A stretch of DNA of 64,000 bases from Adenophora triphylla var. japonica (taxonomy: Eukaryota; Streptophyta; Magnoliopsida; Asterales; Campanulaceae), in contig JAFEMH010000748.1 of the NCBI GenBank assembly GCA_022495995.1, positions 512,501 to 576,500 on the forward strand, given 5' to 3'. Shown one piece after another: positions 33,939 to 46,142 of the stretch. The notes under the pieces were generated by a model. It saw nothing but the letters and a program-made list of their open reading frames with translations. It was not told where the DNA came from and did no database searches. The translations under genes were made by a program, and so were the position numbers. Position 1 is the first letter of the stretch. Every line of letters starts with the position of its first letter.

Positions 33939-35573
33939 CTAGAAATTCGTCCCCGCTCCCGAACTTGCTCCTCTGTCCTTCCTCTTCCTCGGTCCCCGGG
34001 AGGTCTTTGGCTTAGGAATGTCGAACAAATCGGTTTGAGCCCGTCCCAATTCAGGAATAACGCGCGCCGGCGGTTCAATCAGACCAGTCTCCCTCAAGGC
34101 GGCCCTAGCAATCCTCTCTTGTCTCAAGGCTTCTCTGCGAGCCATCACCTCCGGATCATCCCTTAAAGCAGCCCTCCGGATCTCTTGTCTTCGATAGTCC
34201 TCAGCAGCATCACCAGTAACATTGTCTGAGTTCCCCCGTGCCTCTGCATCCCTAAAAGACCTACTGGATGGATAATCTGCTCCCAAGAACTCTCGGCGGC
34301 GAGCCTCTATAGCCAGCTGTGCAAGACCCTGTTGCTCCTCATACCAAATCAGATACTCTGTAGTCAGAAATGTAAATCCCCTGGATTGCCGAAGGAGTGA
34401 ACGAGTGGGAAGAAAACCCTCCAGAAAGGATCTGCTGAAAAACTGCATAACCTGGGGCTCGGTCATAGACATCGGAACAGCATCGGTCACCAGTCTCTCC
34501 CTCAAAGCTCGGACAATCTGCTGAGGGTACCTATACTGCCTGCTCACCAGCGATGGAATACAGAAAGAAGATATATGCAGGCCTGGCAATCTGACTACTA
34601 CTGACCCATCCTGAATGTCTCTCATGGTCTGTAAATTCCAGGCAGGAATCCAAAAGCTCAGATCAGTAGTCCCGTACCGTGACAATCTCATCTCGCCACC
34701 GTCGCCAGCCTCGTCCTCGACTCTCGCGTTGCCCCATCACCCAAGGCATAGCAATTTGACCCGCCGGAAGTGGCATGATCAAGCGTAACCTCTCGTAAAA
34801 CCACAAAGACAACAAACCTGGGCCGCCCGCTCCCACGAAGTCTCGATCCCCGCCACTGTTGATGCCATGGTAAGTCTCACCAAAGAATAAAGTGGTACAA
34901 TGTCCATCTCCCTCGCCGATTTTATTTGACGAAGATCTACACCCCGGTCACCCCTCGCTGCTCGACGCCTCCAGAACGCACTTGAGCAGACTCCGGCATA
35001 TCCACAGAAATAGTAATCCGACAGGGTGAACATCATGTATATATCCAAAGAGGTAGAAAGGTTAAACAACTCAGGACTGGACAAGCATAACCTAGCCATC
35101 CGAGTCAAGTCTATGGACCCACAGCCCAGAATCATAAATAACACCTGATTCGCTGGCAGACACAAGAAGTCCGATAATTGCTCCACAACCGGCCGGCCAT
35201 CCCTTGGGAATGCTACAGTTGCCGCCTCGCCCAAGCATGTCAATGCCCTAAAGTCTTCCATGGTGGGAGTCAAATCATTGTACGACAGAGTAAAGACATG
35301 ACGCTCTGAGTCCCAGAAGCAGGATGCAGCCCGAAGCAAATCCCAGTCGACCCTCCAGTCTTTTAAAGAACAGAGACACGGCATATTATACCTCCTGTCA
35401 ATAAGCTCCCTGTGATGCCTCCGGTGATAATGTGAAATTTCGAGAAAGTCTTGGCGAAATTGATGCTCCCGAGAAGCTATTTCCCTGTTATAATGCTCCA
35501 TCGCAGCTAAAAGTATCAGTCTTGGCCAAAGAATTCGCTTATCTGACAAGTCAGGGCAGCTGGTTTCCTTCAC
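33939..35573 (-). pseudogene. Antisense extra gene of element C (DUF7745/PMD-like)
   Basis: On the minus strand, a first open piece (35573-34779) probably starts at the ATG at 35501 (MEHYNREIASREHQ). It contains DWDLLRAASCFWDSERHVFT followed by DLTPTMEDFRALTCLGE, the signature of the plant retroelement-associated DUF7745/PMD-like group. After two frameshifts near 34780 and 34700 the product continues in 34691-33939, ending in an Arg/Glu-rich tail and KTSRGPRKRKDRGASSG. A TATA-like TTTAAAAT (minus) is at 35610-35617, and two palindromic words of the same kind as in the C LTR lie above it at 35643-35652 and 35678-35687. Function is unknown. Confidence 0.7.
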
Positions 35574-35642
35574 TGAATAGGCAGTGTTTACAAAATGAAG
35601 CCTGGGCCGATTTTAAAGAGAGCCTGTTACGAGTCACTCCTA

Positions 35643-35687
35643 GTCGTGCGACACAACATGCCCAGTAGACATGGCATGTCGGGCGAC
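35643..35687 (-). promoter_or_regulatory. Palindrome pair above the antisense gene of C
   Basis: GTCGTGCGAC (35643-35652) and GTCGGGCGAC (35678-35687) are arms of a larger inverted repeat (ACATGCC...GGCATGT). Its distance to the TATA-like box is 26 bp, against 25 bp in the C LTR, where the near-identical word GTCGTGCGAC is used. Confidence 0.7.
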
Positions 35688-36151
35688 GCATTTGGTTGAC
35701 ATCAGACAGTATGGAAAGGCCTGCAGTGGTTGCCTCAGAGCATTTTTCGACTCGCCGTCGCTGTAATACACCTCCTATCCCCGCATACATGCCTATGAAA
35801 ATACACCGGAGAGGACCCCTACTATACATATCTATCCGAGACAATCCCAAAATCTGACAAAGCCGACCTTTTAACACAATGATCGCATCTCCTTCCCAGA
35901 ACAGACAGACTCGTGCAAACAAGCTAACATAGGTTAATCTTTGCTGACAAGATAGCTTAGTTAGATGCAGCGCTTGGAATTGTTGTTTCTCCCTCGCAGG
36001 TACAATGATCAATTGAGTCTCACAAAATCTCAAAGACTGGCCCTCAAGCTGAGCCGAAAAAAAAAAAGAAAGAAGAAGAATACAAAAAAGCCCGTATCTG
36101 TGATAGCCTCCCAAGCAGAGCCCAACGGAATCAACGGCCCCAAAACAAGAG

Positions 36152-36300
36152 GAAAGAAGCCGACTCCCCAGAAATGCAGAGTCCCCAGCTTACCAAGCGA
36201 AGAAAGAAGCCGACTCCCCAGAAATGCAGAGTCCCCAGCTTACCAAGCGAGAAAGAAGCTAACTCCCCAGAGATGCAGAGTCTCCGGTTTACCAGGCAAG
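36152..36300 (+). repeat. 49-50 bp x 3 tandem array in element C 3' UTR
   Basis: Units starting GAAAGAAGCCGACTCCCCAG begin at 36152, 36202 and 36251; the third is diverged. Element E is inserted 53 bp further on. Confidence 0.9.
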
Positions 36301-36352
36301 AATATCAGTAACCTCGAGGCACTGACAAAAGCAGAATCCCCAGCTTCCCAAG

Positions 36353-37108
36353 TGTTGGGGACGGATTTTTCACTATATATATATGGTTGGCATCTTAAGC
36401 AGGTCAACATGTCAAGACGCCTCAGCATCCTGATCTCCACAACTTGACCTCTACAACATGATCTCCACAACTTGGTCCACAACTTGGTCCACAACTTGGT
36501 CCACAAATTGGTCCACAAGTTGACTTTTTACAAGTTGACTTTTTACAAGTTGACTTTACATGTTGAGTTCACATCTTGGACCGACATCTTGGCTCAACGT
36601 CTTCATCAACATCTTGAAGCCGGACCAACTTGGGAGCAGTTTTGCGGTTCCTATTTTTTAGGAGATACTTGTGCACTTATAGAAGACCAATTCAACCACG
36701 ACTCTTCACCAACCACCATCAACAGTCATGCCCGAAATCTTCTCCTCAGTAACTCCATCATGCCTAGTTTTTAGGGATTTGATTATTATCTTTTTATTTT
36801 ACCCTTATTATAAATAGGGGTATGGAGATTATGAAAAACACATGTACTTTCACACACTCACACTCTTGTAATCTCTCTCCATACTTCCGAGCTTGTAACC
36901 CACTGATCATAGTAAAACTTTGGTCAAGGTAGGTCTTCCAAAACCTCCCGAGGTTTTATGCCGGCGAACAATTTGTTCAAGGGCTTTCCTCGTTAAAATT
37001 CCTTTGTTCGTTGATTATCACATACACAAATCTATATTCCATTGCACCCAATTCTTTCCTTGAAATATTTGGTTATTTACAATCACTTGTCGAAATTTGA
37101 CCAAAACA
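36353..37108 (+). repeat. Element E 5' LTR (756 bp)
   Basis: It starts TGTTGGGGAC and ends TTTGACCAAAACA, the same end as A and B. U3 is packed with the words ACAACTTGG and ACAAGTTGAC between about 36438 and 36630. TATAAATA is at 36809-36816. Confidence 0.9.
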
Positions 37109-37111
37109 ATT

Positions 37112-37127
37112 TGGCGCCGTACGTGGG
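37112..37127 (+). other. Element E primer binding site
   Basis: TGGCGCCGTACGTGGG follows the 5' LTR after a short spacer. Its first nine bases match the complement of the tRNA-Asp 3' end; the rest is imperfect, as in element B. Confidence 0.6.
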
Positions 37128-37199
37128 AACTTTGGTTTTTTAGATTTGTTTAGAACATAAAAATGATCAATCCAACTTCCGGTCGGGTAACCTCGCAAC

Positions 37200-38340
37200 C
37201 TCCGAGCGGGCGGGCGGCGGCGGGGGCGAGAAGATGCACCTCGAGAGATGACCGCGTACGAAATCAATCTTGGTTTCGTGACTAATATGGCAACCATGTT
37301 GAATGAACCGAATAAGCGAATGGATGCTCGGCGAGGATACCAATACTAGGATTTTCAATGCAATTGAGAGTCTGCGAAAAGGGAATCAAGTTGAGCCTCA
37401 AGTTGTAACTCCATTATCGCCATTATTTCCTAGAACTCTTTTTAGTGCAGTGCGGGGCAATCTTGGAGACATCCCCATGGCGAGTGCGGTCTGGGCGATA
37501 GTACAACCGTAACAACTAGTCAAGTTGCCCAACATGGTCACACCTTCCCATTCGGCCAACCTCCGTGCTAACATCTTGCTACACTTATGCCACTCCGTCT
37601 TTAGGAAAAACGGGGAGTTTTTATAATGCATTCGGTCATTCGCTTCTCAATTTTATGCTAACACTTTTGCGAGAAAGTCAAGTTGTTAGAGAGTTGCGGT
37701 GATCAAAGAGATGATTAGGAATGTGCACGGAGTTACCTTGCCTTATCATCAAGCTTCTCCAACTTGTTATAATGAGTCTCACTTTGTTCCAAAGAATAGC
37801 CAACATGGAGATCCCGAAGAGATTTGCAAAGGCCCCTACATGAAGAAGTACGATGGGAGCACGAATCCGATAGAGCATGTGTTGCTATACCAAGAATTAA
37901 TGGACATTATCGGCATTCCTTCAATCTTCAAAGAGGCATGTCTTTGTAGGGGCTTTAGTTCCACCTTGTCCGGACCGGCTTTGAAATGGCTAACCGGCCT
38001 ATCTCTAAACTCTATATCATCTTATTCTCAATTAGTCAATATGTTTGTGAATCAATTTTCATGTAATAGAGCTTTTGAGAAACTAACTAGTGACCTCTAC
38101 AAAGGTGGTGCAACGACCGACGAAAGCTTGAAAGACTATTTGAACGGGTTCAACAAAGAGCGGTGACTATCCCCAACTTGAACATGTCCACGGCCACCAA
38201 GGCATTCAGATTGGGCTTGAAGAAGGGATCACCTTATTATGACGAATTGGTCATGACTCCATGCAAGAGACTTGAAGATGTCGGGACGAGAGCATTAAAT
38301 TCATCGATCGAAGAAGATAAGCTCATAGTCCTAAAATAAC
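37200..38340 (+). pseudogene. Element E gag (broken)
   Basis: Open pieces at 37303-37512 and 37699-38166 match the gag of element B. The second includes MKKYDGSTNPIEHVLLYQEL, GFSSTLSGPALKWLTGLS and VNQFSCNRAFEKLTSDLYKG, the capsid region of this family. Frameshifts and stops interrupt it at several places, and homology ends near 38300 in a stretch like the gag end of B. Confidence 0.8.
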
Positions 38341-38636
38341 CATAATGAGGCTGACAAAAAAGGAAAAGATGACCACCTATCTTCAACATGTCAAAATGTT
38401 AGCAAAACAGTACCTCAAGTTGTATCCCATGTAAGTTGTCATTTTTTCATAAAAGCAAACTCCGAAAATAGGTATGATTTAAATTTTGTCAAGTCATTTA
38501 TTTATGTTTGTCAATTCTTATGTTATGCTAAAAATTCTTACTGACTTAAGCATCGGAAGGGTAAAGCTAACACCCAATCCTAACATGAATTTGTTTTGCA
38601 AGGTATACAACTTGAACAAACGGAGTAGGCTCAACA

Positions 38637-38955
38637 TGTTGATACGCCAGTACGGCTGATACTTGTTGGGACCTAAGCTAGAGCAGGTCAAACATGTTGA
38701 CACGCCAGTACGGCTGATACATGTTTGAACCTGGGGAAGAAAAGCTCAACATGTTGACACGCCAGTACGGCTGATACTTGTTGGGACCTAAGCTAGAGCA
38801 GGTCAAACATGTTGACACGCCAGGACGGCTGATACATGTTTGGACCTGAAGAAGAATTTCAACATGTTGACACGCCAGTACGGCTGATACATGTTGAAAC
38901 TTTAGCTGGAGAGGGATGGAACATGTTGACACGCCAGTACGGCTGATACTTGTTC
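38637..38955 (+). repeat. 57-59 bp tandem array in element E 3' UTR, 6 units
   Basis: Each unit holds GTTGACACGCCAGTACGGCT followed by GATAC and a variable tail. Unit starts are near 38637, 38696, 38753, 38811, 38867 and 38924. Units are more alike than in A, so this array is fresher. Confidence 0.88.
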
Positions 38956-38960
38956 TGTTT

Positions 38961-39540
38961 CTTCAAACGAATTAAGGTTTCTACACCTTCGCCATTGGTT
39001 GTAACATTAACATGTTACCAAACGAATTAAGGTTTTGACACCTTCGCCTGGGCGCACGATTTCACACTTATTCAAGTTGTGAACTATTGGTTGTAACATT
39101 TTCATGTTACCTTCGGCTTATAACATTTACATGTTATCAATATGAACACCCGAAAAAGATGAAAATCATCTTCCAATCAACTAAGGAGTGAAGATTAAGA
39201 TCTTCACCGAAAATCAAGTTCAACACACAAAAGTAAGTCATGTCAACACAAACATGACTCACACGATCCAAAGTAAACATGTCAAACAAAGACATGCCAA
39301 ATCAAATATAAAAAATTTTGAGGACCAACCCTCATCTAACATACCAAATTTCAAACACCTTAACTAATGTTACTTAAAGCTTTATCTTGGTTTCTATCAA
39401 GCTTCGTTTATAAGTTCTCAATGCGTTGGACAACTCTTTGGTGTAATCAACCGCTTCCTTAATGTCGATGGGGAGAGTAGCAGTTTTAAAATTCCTTGAA
39501 TCTCCAAGTTTTCTCCGATTCAAGAAATTTTGGGGGCAAT
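38961..39540 (+). other. Element E 3' UTR with hairpins and antisense-gene stub
   Basis: GTAACA/TGTTAC and ATAACA/TGTTAT hairpins lie between 38997 and 39140. On the minus strand 39505-39374 encodes the tail end of a possible antisense product (ending SLIETKIKL), the only trace of an antisense gene here. A TTTTGGGGGCAAT purine tract ends at 39540. Confidence 0.6.
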
Positions 39541-39862
39541 TGTTGGGGACGGATTTTTCACTATATATATATGGTTGGCATCTTAAGCAGGTCAACATGT
39601 CAAGACGCCTCAGCATCCTGATCTCCACAACTTGACCTCTACAACTTGATCTCCACAACTTGGTCCACAACTTGGTCCACAACTTGGTCCAAAAGTTGAC
39701 TTTTTACAAGTTGACTTTTTACAAGTTGACTTTACAAGTTGAGTTCACATCTTGGACCAACATCTTGGCTCAACGTCTTCATCAACATCTTGAAGTCGGA
39801 CCAACTTGGGAGCAGTTTTGCGGTTCCTATTTTTTAGGAGATACTTGTGCACTCATAGAAGA
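39541..39862 (+). repeat. Element E 3' LTR, truncated
   Basis: The first 322 bp match the E 5' LTR almost base for base to ATAGAAGA, then the sequence switches abruptly to element F pol. Confidence 0.88.
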
Positions 39863-42800
39863 GTGGGGCTTCACTCAAATCAAGTGGGAAGGAACCTCGT
39901 ACAAAGACTGCAACGACCCAAAGTTCAAGGATTGCAACCTCAAACCATATCGGAGGACACTCAATGGCTACTTTGTTCGAGAAGGGGAAAATATTCCCTA
40001 CTTTATCTTTTCAGAACCATGGACTGATGATAAAGGAAAGCGCCAACCGGGCTTTGAAATCTTCGATGGCTGCGATGCTTCTCCGGATGAAATGAGAATC
40101 CGTCCCAGCTGATCCCTAATGATTTGTGGGGCACACGAAGGCAAAGAAATGACAAGCGAATGGGACTTTGTGTTGGGAGAAGACATGCTTTGCGACAATT
40201 TCAAGACTGTCTTAGGTTAGAAGACGACCGGATTCATGCAATATCCAAGGGGACGCTCCAACTACCGACTACACAAGACTAATACGAAATGTGATAAGCC
40301 AATTCTAAGCGGCACGTCACCTGGAGGACCAGTTGTTGATGAAGACTTCATGATCAAAGAGCTTGGTTGCACTCCCCACCCTCGCAGGAAGATAGGCCCT
40401 ACAAATTTTACATTAGAAGCGAGGCTCCACCTCAGATGAACTCACTCAAGAGGAAATCGAGGCGGTGGCTGAACATGTATTCCCTTACTTCCTTAATGAA
40501 AACTTTGATCTTTCAGGTACCACTGAGATTGCTAACATCGTAAATGATGAATTAACTAATAATAATCAATATAACGAACACGTTAATAATGAATCATACG
40601 ATGAGATAGATCAAGATAACGAACAAATCTTAAAAGAATTAGCTAAGCAAGTAGGTCGTTGTGGAAAGAATGGCCCCGTTGCCGACGAGGAAATGCAAAC
40701 GGTTAATCTTGGGACAACGGAAGACCCTAGAGAAACAAAGATCGGCGGCTTCTTCAAGGGGAAAACAGAGAAACCTTGACCCGGCTCCTCAGAGAATATG
40801 TCGACGTCTTCGCTTGGTCCTACAAAGATATGCCTGGGTTAAATCAGTCAATTGTAGAACACAAGATACCACTGCTACCCAACGCCAAGCCGGTCAAACA
40901 GAAACTACGAGAATCAAGCCGGAATGGTCAATGCAAGTGAAAGAAGAAATCATGAAACTCTTGAATGTAGGGTTCATCAAAGTGATTGAATATCAGGAAT
41001 GGTTAGCAAACACGGTGCAAGTAGCCAAGTCGAACGGGAAAATACGAGTACGTGTTGATTTCAGAGACTTGAACAAGGCATCCCCTAAAGATGACTTCCC
41101 GCTACCAAACATAGACATGTTGGTCGATGCCACAGCGGCATACGAGGTCCGCTCATTCGTCGACGGGTTCGCGAGGGTATAACCAAATCCTCATGGCGAA
41201 GAGGACCAGCACAAAACAGCATTCACCACACCTTGGGAACGTTACGCTACACGGTCATGCCGTTTGGTCTCCAGAACGCTGGGGCTCCCTATCAGAGAGC
41301 AATCACGACACTATTCCACGACATGATCCATATAGAAATAGAGGTGTATGTGGACGACATGATTATCCACTCGAAGGGGACAAATGGCCAACACTTCAGA
41401 GATCTCGAGAAAATTCTTCAATCGACCGAGACAAAGCACAAAATGAGACTCAACCCCGCCAAATGCTCATTCGGAGTAGTCAAAGGGAAAGTCTTGGGAT
41501 ACATGGTCACGAACGCGGCATAGAAGCGAGATCCCGCCAAGATAAAGGCCATCGCGAGACATGCCTCCACCGGACACGAGAAAGAAGTAAAGGGATTCAT
41601 GGGCGAGACTCAATATATCGATCGATTCATTAATCAAGCCCGACTACAATGTGCGACCCCATCTTTAAGCTACTTAAGAAAAACGCACCTCAAGAATGGA
41701 CCGAAGAATGTCAAGAAGCATTCGAGAAAGTTAAGCACTACTTGACTTCCCCACCTATCCTGGTTCCACCACACGAGGAGAAGCCCTTGAAGTTATACCT
41801 CACAGTGATCACAGGACAACGCATTAGGGGCTATGCTTGCTCGAGAACTGACCCAGCCTCGCACACAGAGAATGCCATCTACTTTGTCAGCCGCAGATTC
41901 CAAGGCAGTGAAATCAACTACTCTCCACTCGACAAGTCATGCGCTGCTCTCGTCTGGGTATCACAAAGGTTAAAGCACTATATGGAAGCCTTTCCGGTCC
42001 GTCTCATCGCAAAGATGGATCCACCGAAATATATCCTAGACAAATCAAATTTGTCTTCGAGACTAGCCAAATGGTACTTCATGCTCACGGGGTATGATAT
42101 CACTTACGTCACTCGTAAATCCGTCGGAGGGAGTGTATTCGCAGAATCGGTTGGCCAAATTTCCTTGCGACGAAGTGAAGGGGAAGACCCGCGATTCCAC
42201 GATGAGGACATCCTAAGCATAGAAGAAAATAAGTGGCAATTATTTTTCGATGGCGCGGCCAAAAAAGAGAGGGTTTGGCATCGGAATGTTATTGGTAGAC
42301 CCTAACGACATCTATACTCCACTAGCGGTACGTCTTAACTTTGACGCCACCAACAATACCGCGAGAATACGAGGCTTGCATAGCGGGGCTTGAGGCAGCC
42401 CTAGAACGCAACGTGGCGAACTCGAGGTATTCGGGGATTCCCAATTGATCACCAATCGGACATTGAAGAAGTGGAGGGTCCAAGATCCAACCCTTCAAAG
42501 ATACGGTACCCACCTCCAAGAATCGGCGCATCAATTTCAAGATGTCTCATTCCACTATCTCCCCAGGAGACAAAAATCGGTTTGCGGATGCACACTAGCC
42601 ACACTTGCTTCTTTGGTCGAAATCCCTAAAGGAAAAGCAAGTTAAACCCTTCAAGATAACACGGCGTGCAACTCCTGCATCTTGCGCCGTTATAGATCTT
42701 CACGACTGCAAAGACAAATGGTTATCCAAAGGTGCCGCCGTTGAAAACTCCGAAGGGAAACCATGGTACCACGACATTTGGTATTTCATCCTAGATGGAA

Positions 42801-44003
42801 CCATACCACCCGAGACACTGAAGACTCAGATTTCCCTTAAGAGGTTGGCTGCCAATTACGTCATCACGGCTGGCCGTTTATTCAAGAAACATTCCCAAGG
42901 AAGCCTCCTTTGTGCCACCGAGGAAGAGGCCCAGGAAATAATGAACCATGTTCATCAAGGCATATGTGGAACCCACATGAGCGGAAACATGCTCGCCAAA
43001 AGATCATCGAACAAGGGTACTTTTGGGCCGACCATGGAAGCCGACCGTACTCAAAATGGTCAAGAAGTGCCACAAAGTGTCGAGATACACACCAATCTTC
43101 AAAGATGCACCGCCTTCCTTGCTGTACCCAATGACTTCACCTTGGCCGTTCTCTACATGGGGAATAGACGTGATTGGAAAGATCACACCCGCAAGAGCCA
43201 ACGGACACTGTTTCGTCCTAGTAGCCATCGACTATTTCACTAAATGGGTCGAGGCCGCCTCCTACAAAGTTCTGAATGCCAGAAAGGTTGCGGAATTCAT
43301 CAAGCACAACGTCATCTGCCGATATGGGGTTCCACAAGAGATGATATCCGATAATGGGTCACACTTCGAGAAGGAAACCGATCGCCTACTAACCGAGTAC
43401 AAAATCACGAGACACAAGTCATCTCCTTATAGACCTCAAACAAACGGAGCAGTTGAAGCCGTGAACAAAACAATCGAGACTATCATCAGAAAAATGGCAG
43501 TCACTGGAAAAGACTGGCCCGACAAGCTACCATTCGCACTATGGGGGTACCGCACTTGATCAGAACTGCTACGGGGAAACTCCCTACGCCTCACATTCGG
43601 GATGGAGGCTGTCTTACCGATAGAATTGGAAATACCATCACTAAGGGTTCTCCTAGAAAACCAAGTGAATGAAGTCGACTGGCTAGAAAGCAGATACGAA
43701 GAGCTAGCCCTGTTGGACGAAAGAAGGTTGAAAGCAGCCGAACACACTCAAGCTTACCAAAGAAGAATGGCAAGAGCTTTCAACAAAAAGGTCAAGACAA
43801 GGAACATCAGAGTAGGCGACCTGGTGCTCCGTGAGCATCGTCCCGGACCTTTCAACCCATTAGGCAAGTGGGGACCAAGGTGGATAGGACCCTACGTTGT
43901 GAAGAAGATATTCTCTGGGGGAGCCCTTCAGCTGGTAGACTTAGACGGAGATCAACTACTGAAGCCGGTCAACATGGACAAGCTCAAGAAGTACTTCGCG
44001 TGA
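39863..44003 (+). pseudogene. Element F pol (RT, dual RNase H, integrase), many frameshifts
   Basis: Pieces in all three forward frames match element C in order: linker (39863-40112), RT with RVDFRDLNKASPKDDFPLP (40661-41182), MPFGLQNAGAPYQRA and YVDDMIIHSK (41233-41523), RNase H and archaeal-type RNase H (41649-42305), integrase with WGIDVIGKI, SDNGSHFEKE, NGAVEAVNK (43023-43559), and the C-terminal part with WIGPYVVKKIFSGG (43602-44003). Many breaks are single-base indels near CGA or GCGA words. Confidence 0.9.
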
Positions 44004-44238
44004 CTTGGCCCCCTAAGAATAAATCGCTCGCTAGGTTGAAAATCCCGGAAAGGACAACCTAGGCAAAAATTAGAGCTAGCACAAGAAAAGAAGCCCGCTG
44101 GATCGAAAACCCGAAGGGGCGGTCTAGGCAAAAGAAAGGGTGTGCATAAAAAAAAAAGAAAAAAGGGGGGTAGGCCTTATCTCGCGCGAGATTACTCTAC
44201 GGCCTAGAACCATATTTTGTCCTTTTCTCAAAAATGAA

Positions 44239-44288
44239 CTACGTTGGACCTGAGCCTCTTGTTTAATTGCTGTAAAAGAGGAACGTAG
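44239..44288 (+). other. CTACG/CGTAG covarying hairpin, element F, after pol
   Basis: Outer stem CTACG (44239-44243) with CGTAG (44284-44288); inner stem CCTCTT (44255-44260) with AAGAGG (44276-44281). Compared with element C (CCCCTT/AAGGGG) one inner base pair has changed on both sides, C-G to T-A. Confidence 0.8.
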
Positions 44289-44487
44289 GCAGCCTTCGGG
44301 TTCGGTCTAATCAAATAAATAAATCAAAGTTGTCCCTTTTATTAATCGAATGCATTTCATTAATGATAATAGGGAAATCCTAACCACAACGACTAATTTG
44401 CTAAGCTAACAAACTTAAAAAAAAAAAAATACTAATAAAGCAGAAACAATTGATCTATCAAAGCAATCTCTTGGTACTCCTAAAGAT

Positions 44488-45981
44488 CTAGCCTTTCATT
44501 GACTTGGTTGGCCGGCAGACATGGTCTCCACCGTCGTCGTGATCCTCCTTGCGCTTTGAGCCTCTCAAAGCAGAACATCCCTCGAGACGATCAAAGACAG
44601 ATTCCGACAATCTCGTGAAGACATGAGGCCTATCCAAAGCTTGCGTCTTTCCAGGCATTCCCTTGCCTCGCCTCTCGTACCAATCCCCATCAAGAAAATC
44701 CTGAGTAGGATCAGTTCGCACATTAGCGTGATCGACCGAGCCTCACTCCTTCGCAAGATACCGCTAGCTACAAAAGAATCTCTTAGCAAATGAAAGCCGC
44801 AAGTCATCAATCTTCTCTCGCACTAGGATGACCGGTATGGAGGAACCAATCCAAATATTTGTCGGACAGAAGATGCTTGCATTAAAAGTCCGAAGGTTCG
44901 ACCAAAGGTCCCGATTAGTTCCTACACCCCATGCTTGAGCTAGCACTGCGCAAACTCTACACCAATATAAGACACTACACGAGAAGCTCCTTCGAAAAGA
45001 TAAGTGTCCCGTCGCGACGAAACCGACTGAGCACACCGCGCTGGGAAAGTAGAAGGAGGAATCTCGCAAACCCTAAGAACAACCCCGTCAAAACCCTTGG
45101 TATTGGCAACATACTTGTTCAACCTCCAATAAGGTGGACACCGGAGAATATCGACAGCTTTCGGTCTTCGCAATCAACTCGGCCCATTCATCCGCCGAAA
45201 GATCTTTGATCAACAAACTTTCGTGTATGATATGTAAAAGGAGAATATTCCAATGGGGGACCTATCAACTTGAGATGCTCCCTAAGCCAAATAGTCAACA
45301 GGAGGGGCACCCTTGAGTCATGACGCCGATCCCATGCAGCTCATCAAGACCATGAAGGGTCTCACCCAAGATTAGCGGAATAATGTTCCTAGAACGTTTC
45401 CTAGCCTCGCAACAACTTCCACCAGTTGGGAATCGACCAAGCCGTCCCTACACGTAAACAAAACATCTCCGAAAAGAGAAAGAGCCAGAAAGTTCCGCTT
45501 ATGGACATGAAAAGCATCATCATCAGAATCACCGCTGAAGCGTCCCGGGAAAGAGGAGCAATCAACCCACTTGCGGTGAACCAACCCATAGCAAGTATCA
45601 AGGGGGATCCCTAACAATTCGTTCAAAGCCTCCGAATGATTCCTATGATACTTAGGAACAAGAATCTCGCCATAAAGGCATATCCAAGATAATGGCGAAT
45701 TCCTCCACGGTAGGCACCATCTCATTCAAAGAAAAATTGAAAAGATGAATAGAGGGATCCCAAAATCGAGCAGCACCCTGCAATAACTTCCAATCCGGTT
45801 GGAGGTTCTTTAAAGTGAAAAGAATTCTAAATCCGAATTCTGCGATAAACTTATTGCGAGACCGGTTGCGAAACGACCTTACAAAATCCCTTGATGCTTG
45901 CTTGAAAGAGGCAATCACTTCAGAGGACAAAGAAAAATCATCGACAATCATGGACGTTGGGGCAATCTCCTTGGAAGCCAT
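44488..45981 (-). pseudogene. Antisense gene 1 of element F (DUF7745-like)
   Basis: From the ATG at 45981 (MASKEIAPTSMIVDDFSLSS) the minus strand encodes DWKLLQGAARFWDPSIHLFN followed by EMVPTVEEFAIILDMPL, homologous to the C antisense protein. After a frameshift near 45700 it continues with NELLGIPLDTCYGLVHRKWV and on to about 45372, then in further shifted pieces to 44488. A TATA box TATAAAAT (minus) is at 46081-46088, and a palindrome pair lies 55 bp above it (46143-46178). Its start is about 100 bp below the TATA, as expected for a short leader. Function is unknown. Confidence 0.65.
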
Positions 45982-46142
45982 GGATCACAGGGTTGAAAAA
46001 GAAGACAAGAGTTTCACCCTAACAGAATATCTCTAGAGTTTGAAAAGCTAGAATGAGTTATCTGGCCGGACTACAGGGTGATTTTATAGGGAAAACTGTC
46101 AAAATCCTGTTCGAAAAAGGAAGAGATTTACTGCTGGGTAGC

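Larger units (their letters stand above)
36353..39862 (+). mobile_element. Element E: pol-less relative of A/B, 3' end lost
   Basis: E has a 756-bp 5' LTR (36353-37108), a primer site, a broken gag, then directly the 3' untranslated region with the family tandem array and hairpins, a purine tract and the first 322 bp of a 3' LTR (39541-39862). Protease, RT, RNase H and integrase are all absent, so E was non-autonomous. Its gag and array match elements A/B. The 3' LTR is cut off and abuts the interior of element F pol. Confidence 0.85.

Noticed and set aside
35551..36114. Minus-strand open frame of 187 codons above the C antisense gene
   Set aside because: It lacks domain character, spans the palindrome pair and TATA-like box, and looks like untranslated upstream DNA that happens to be open.
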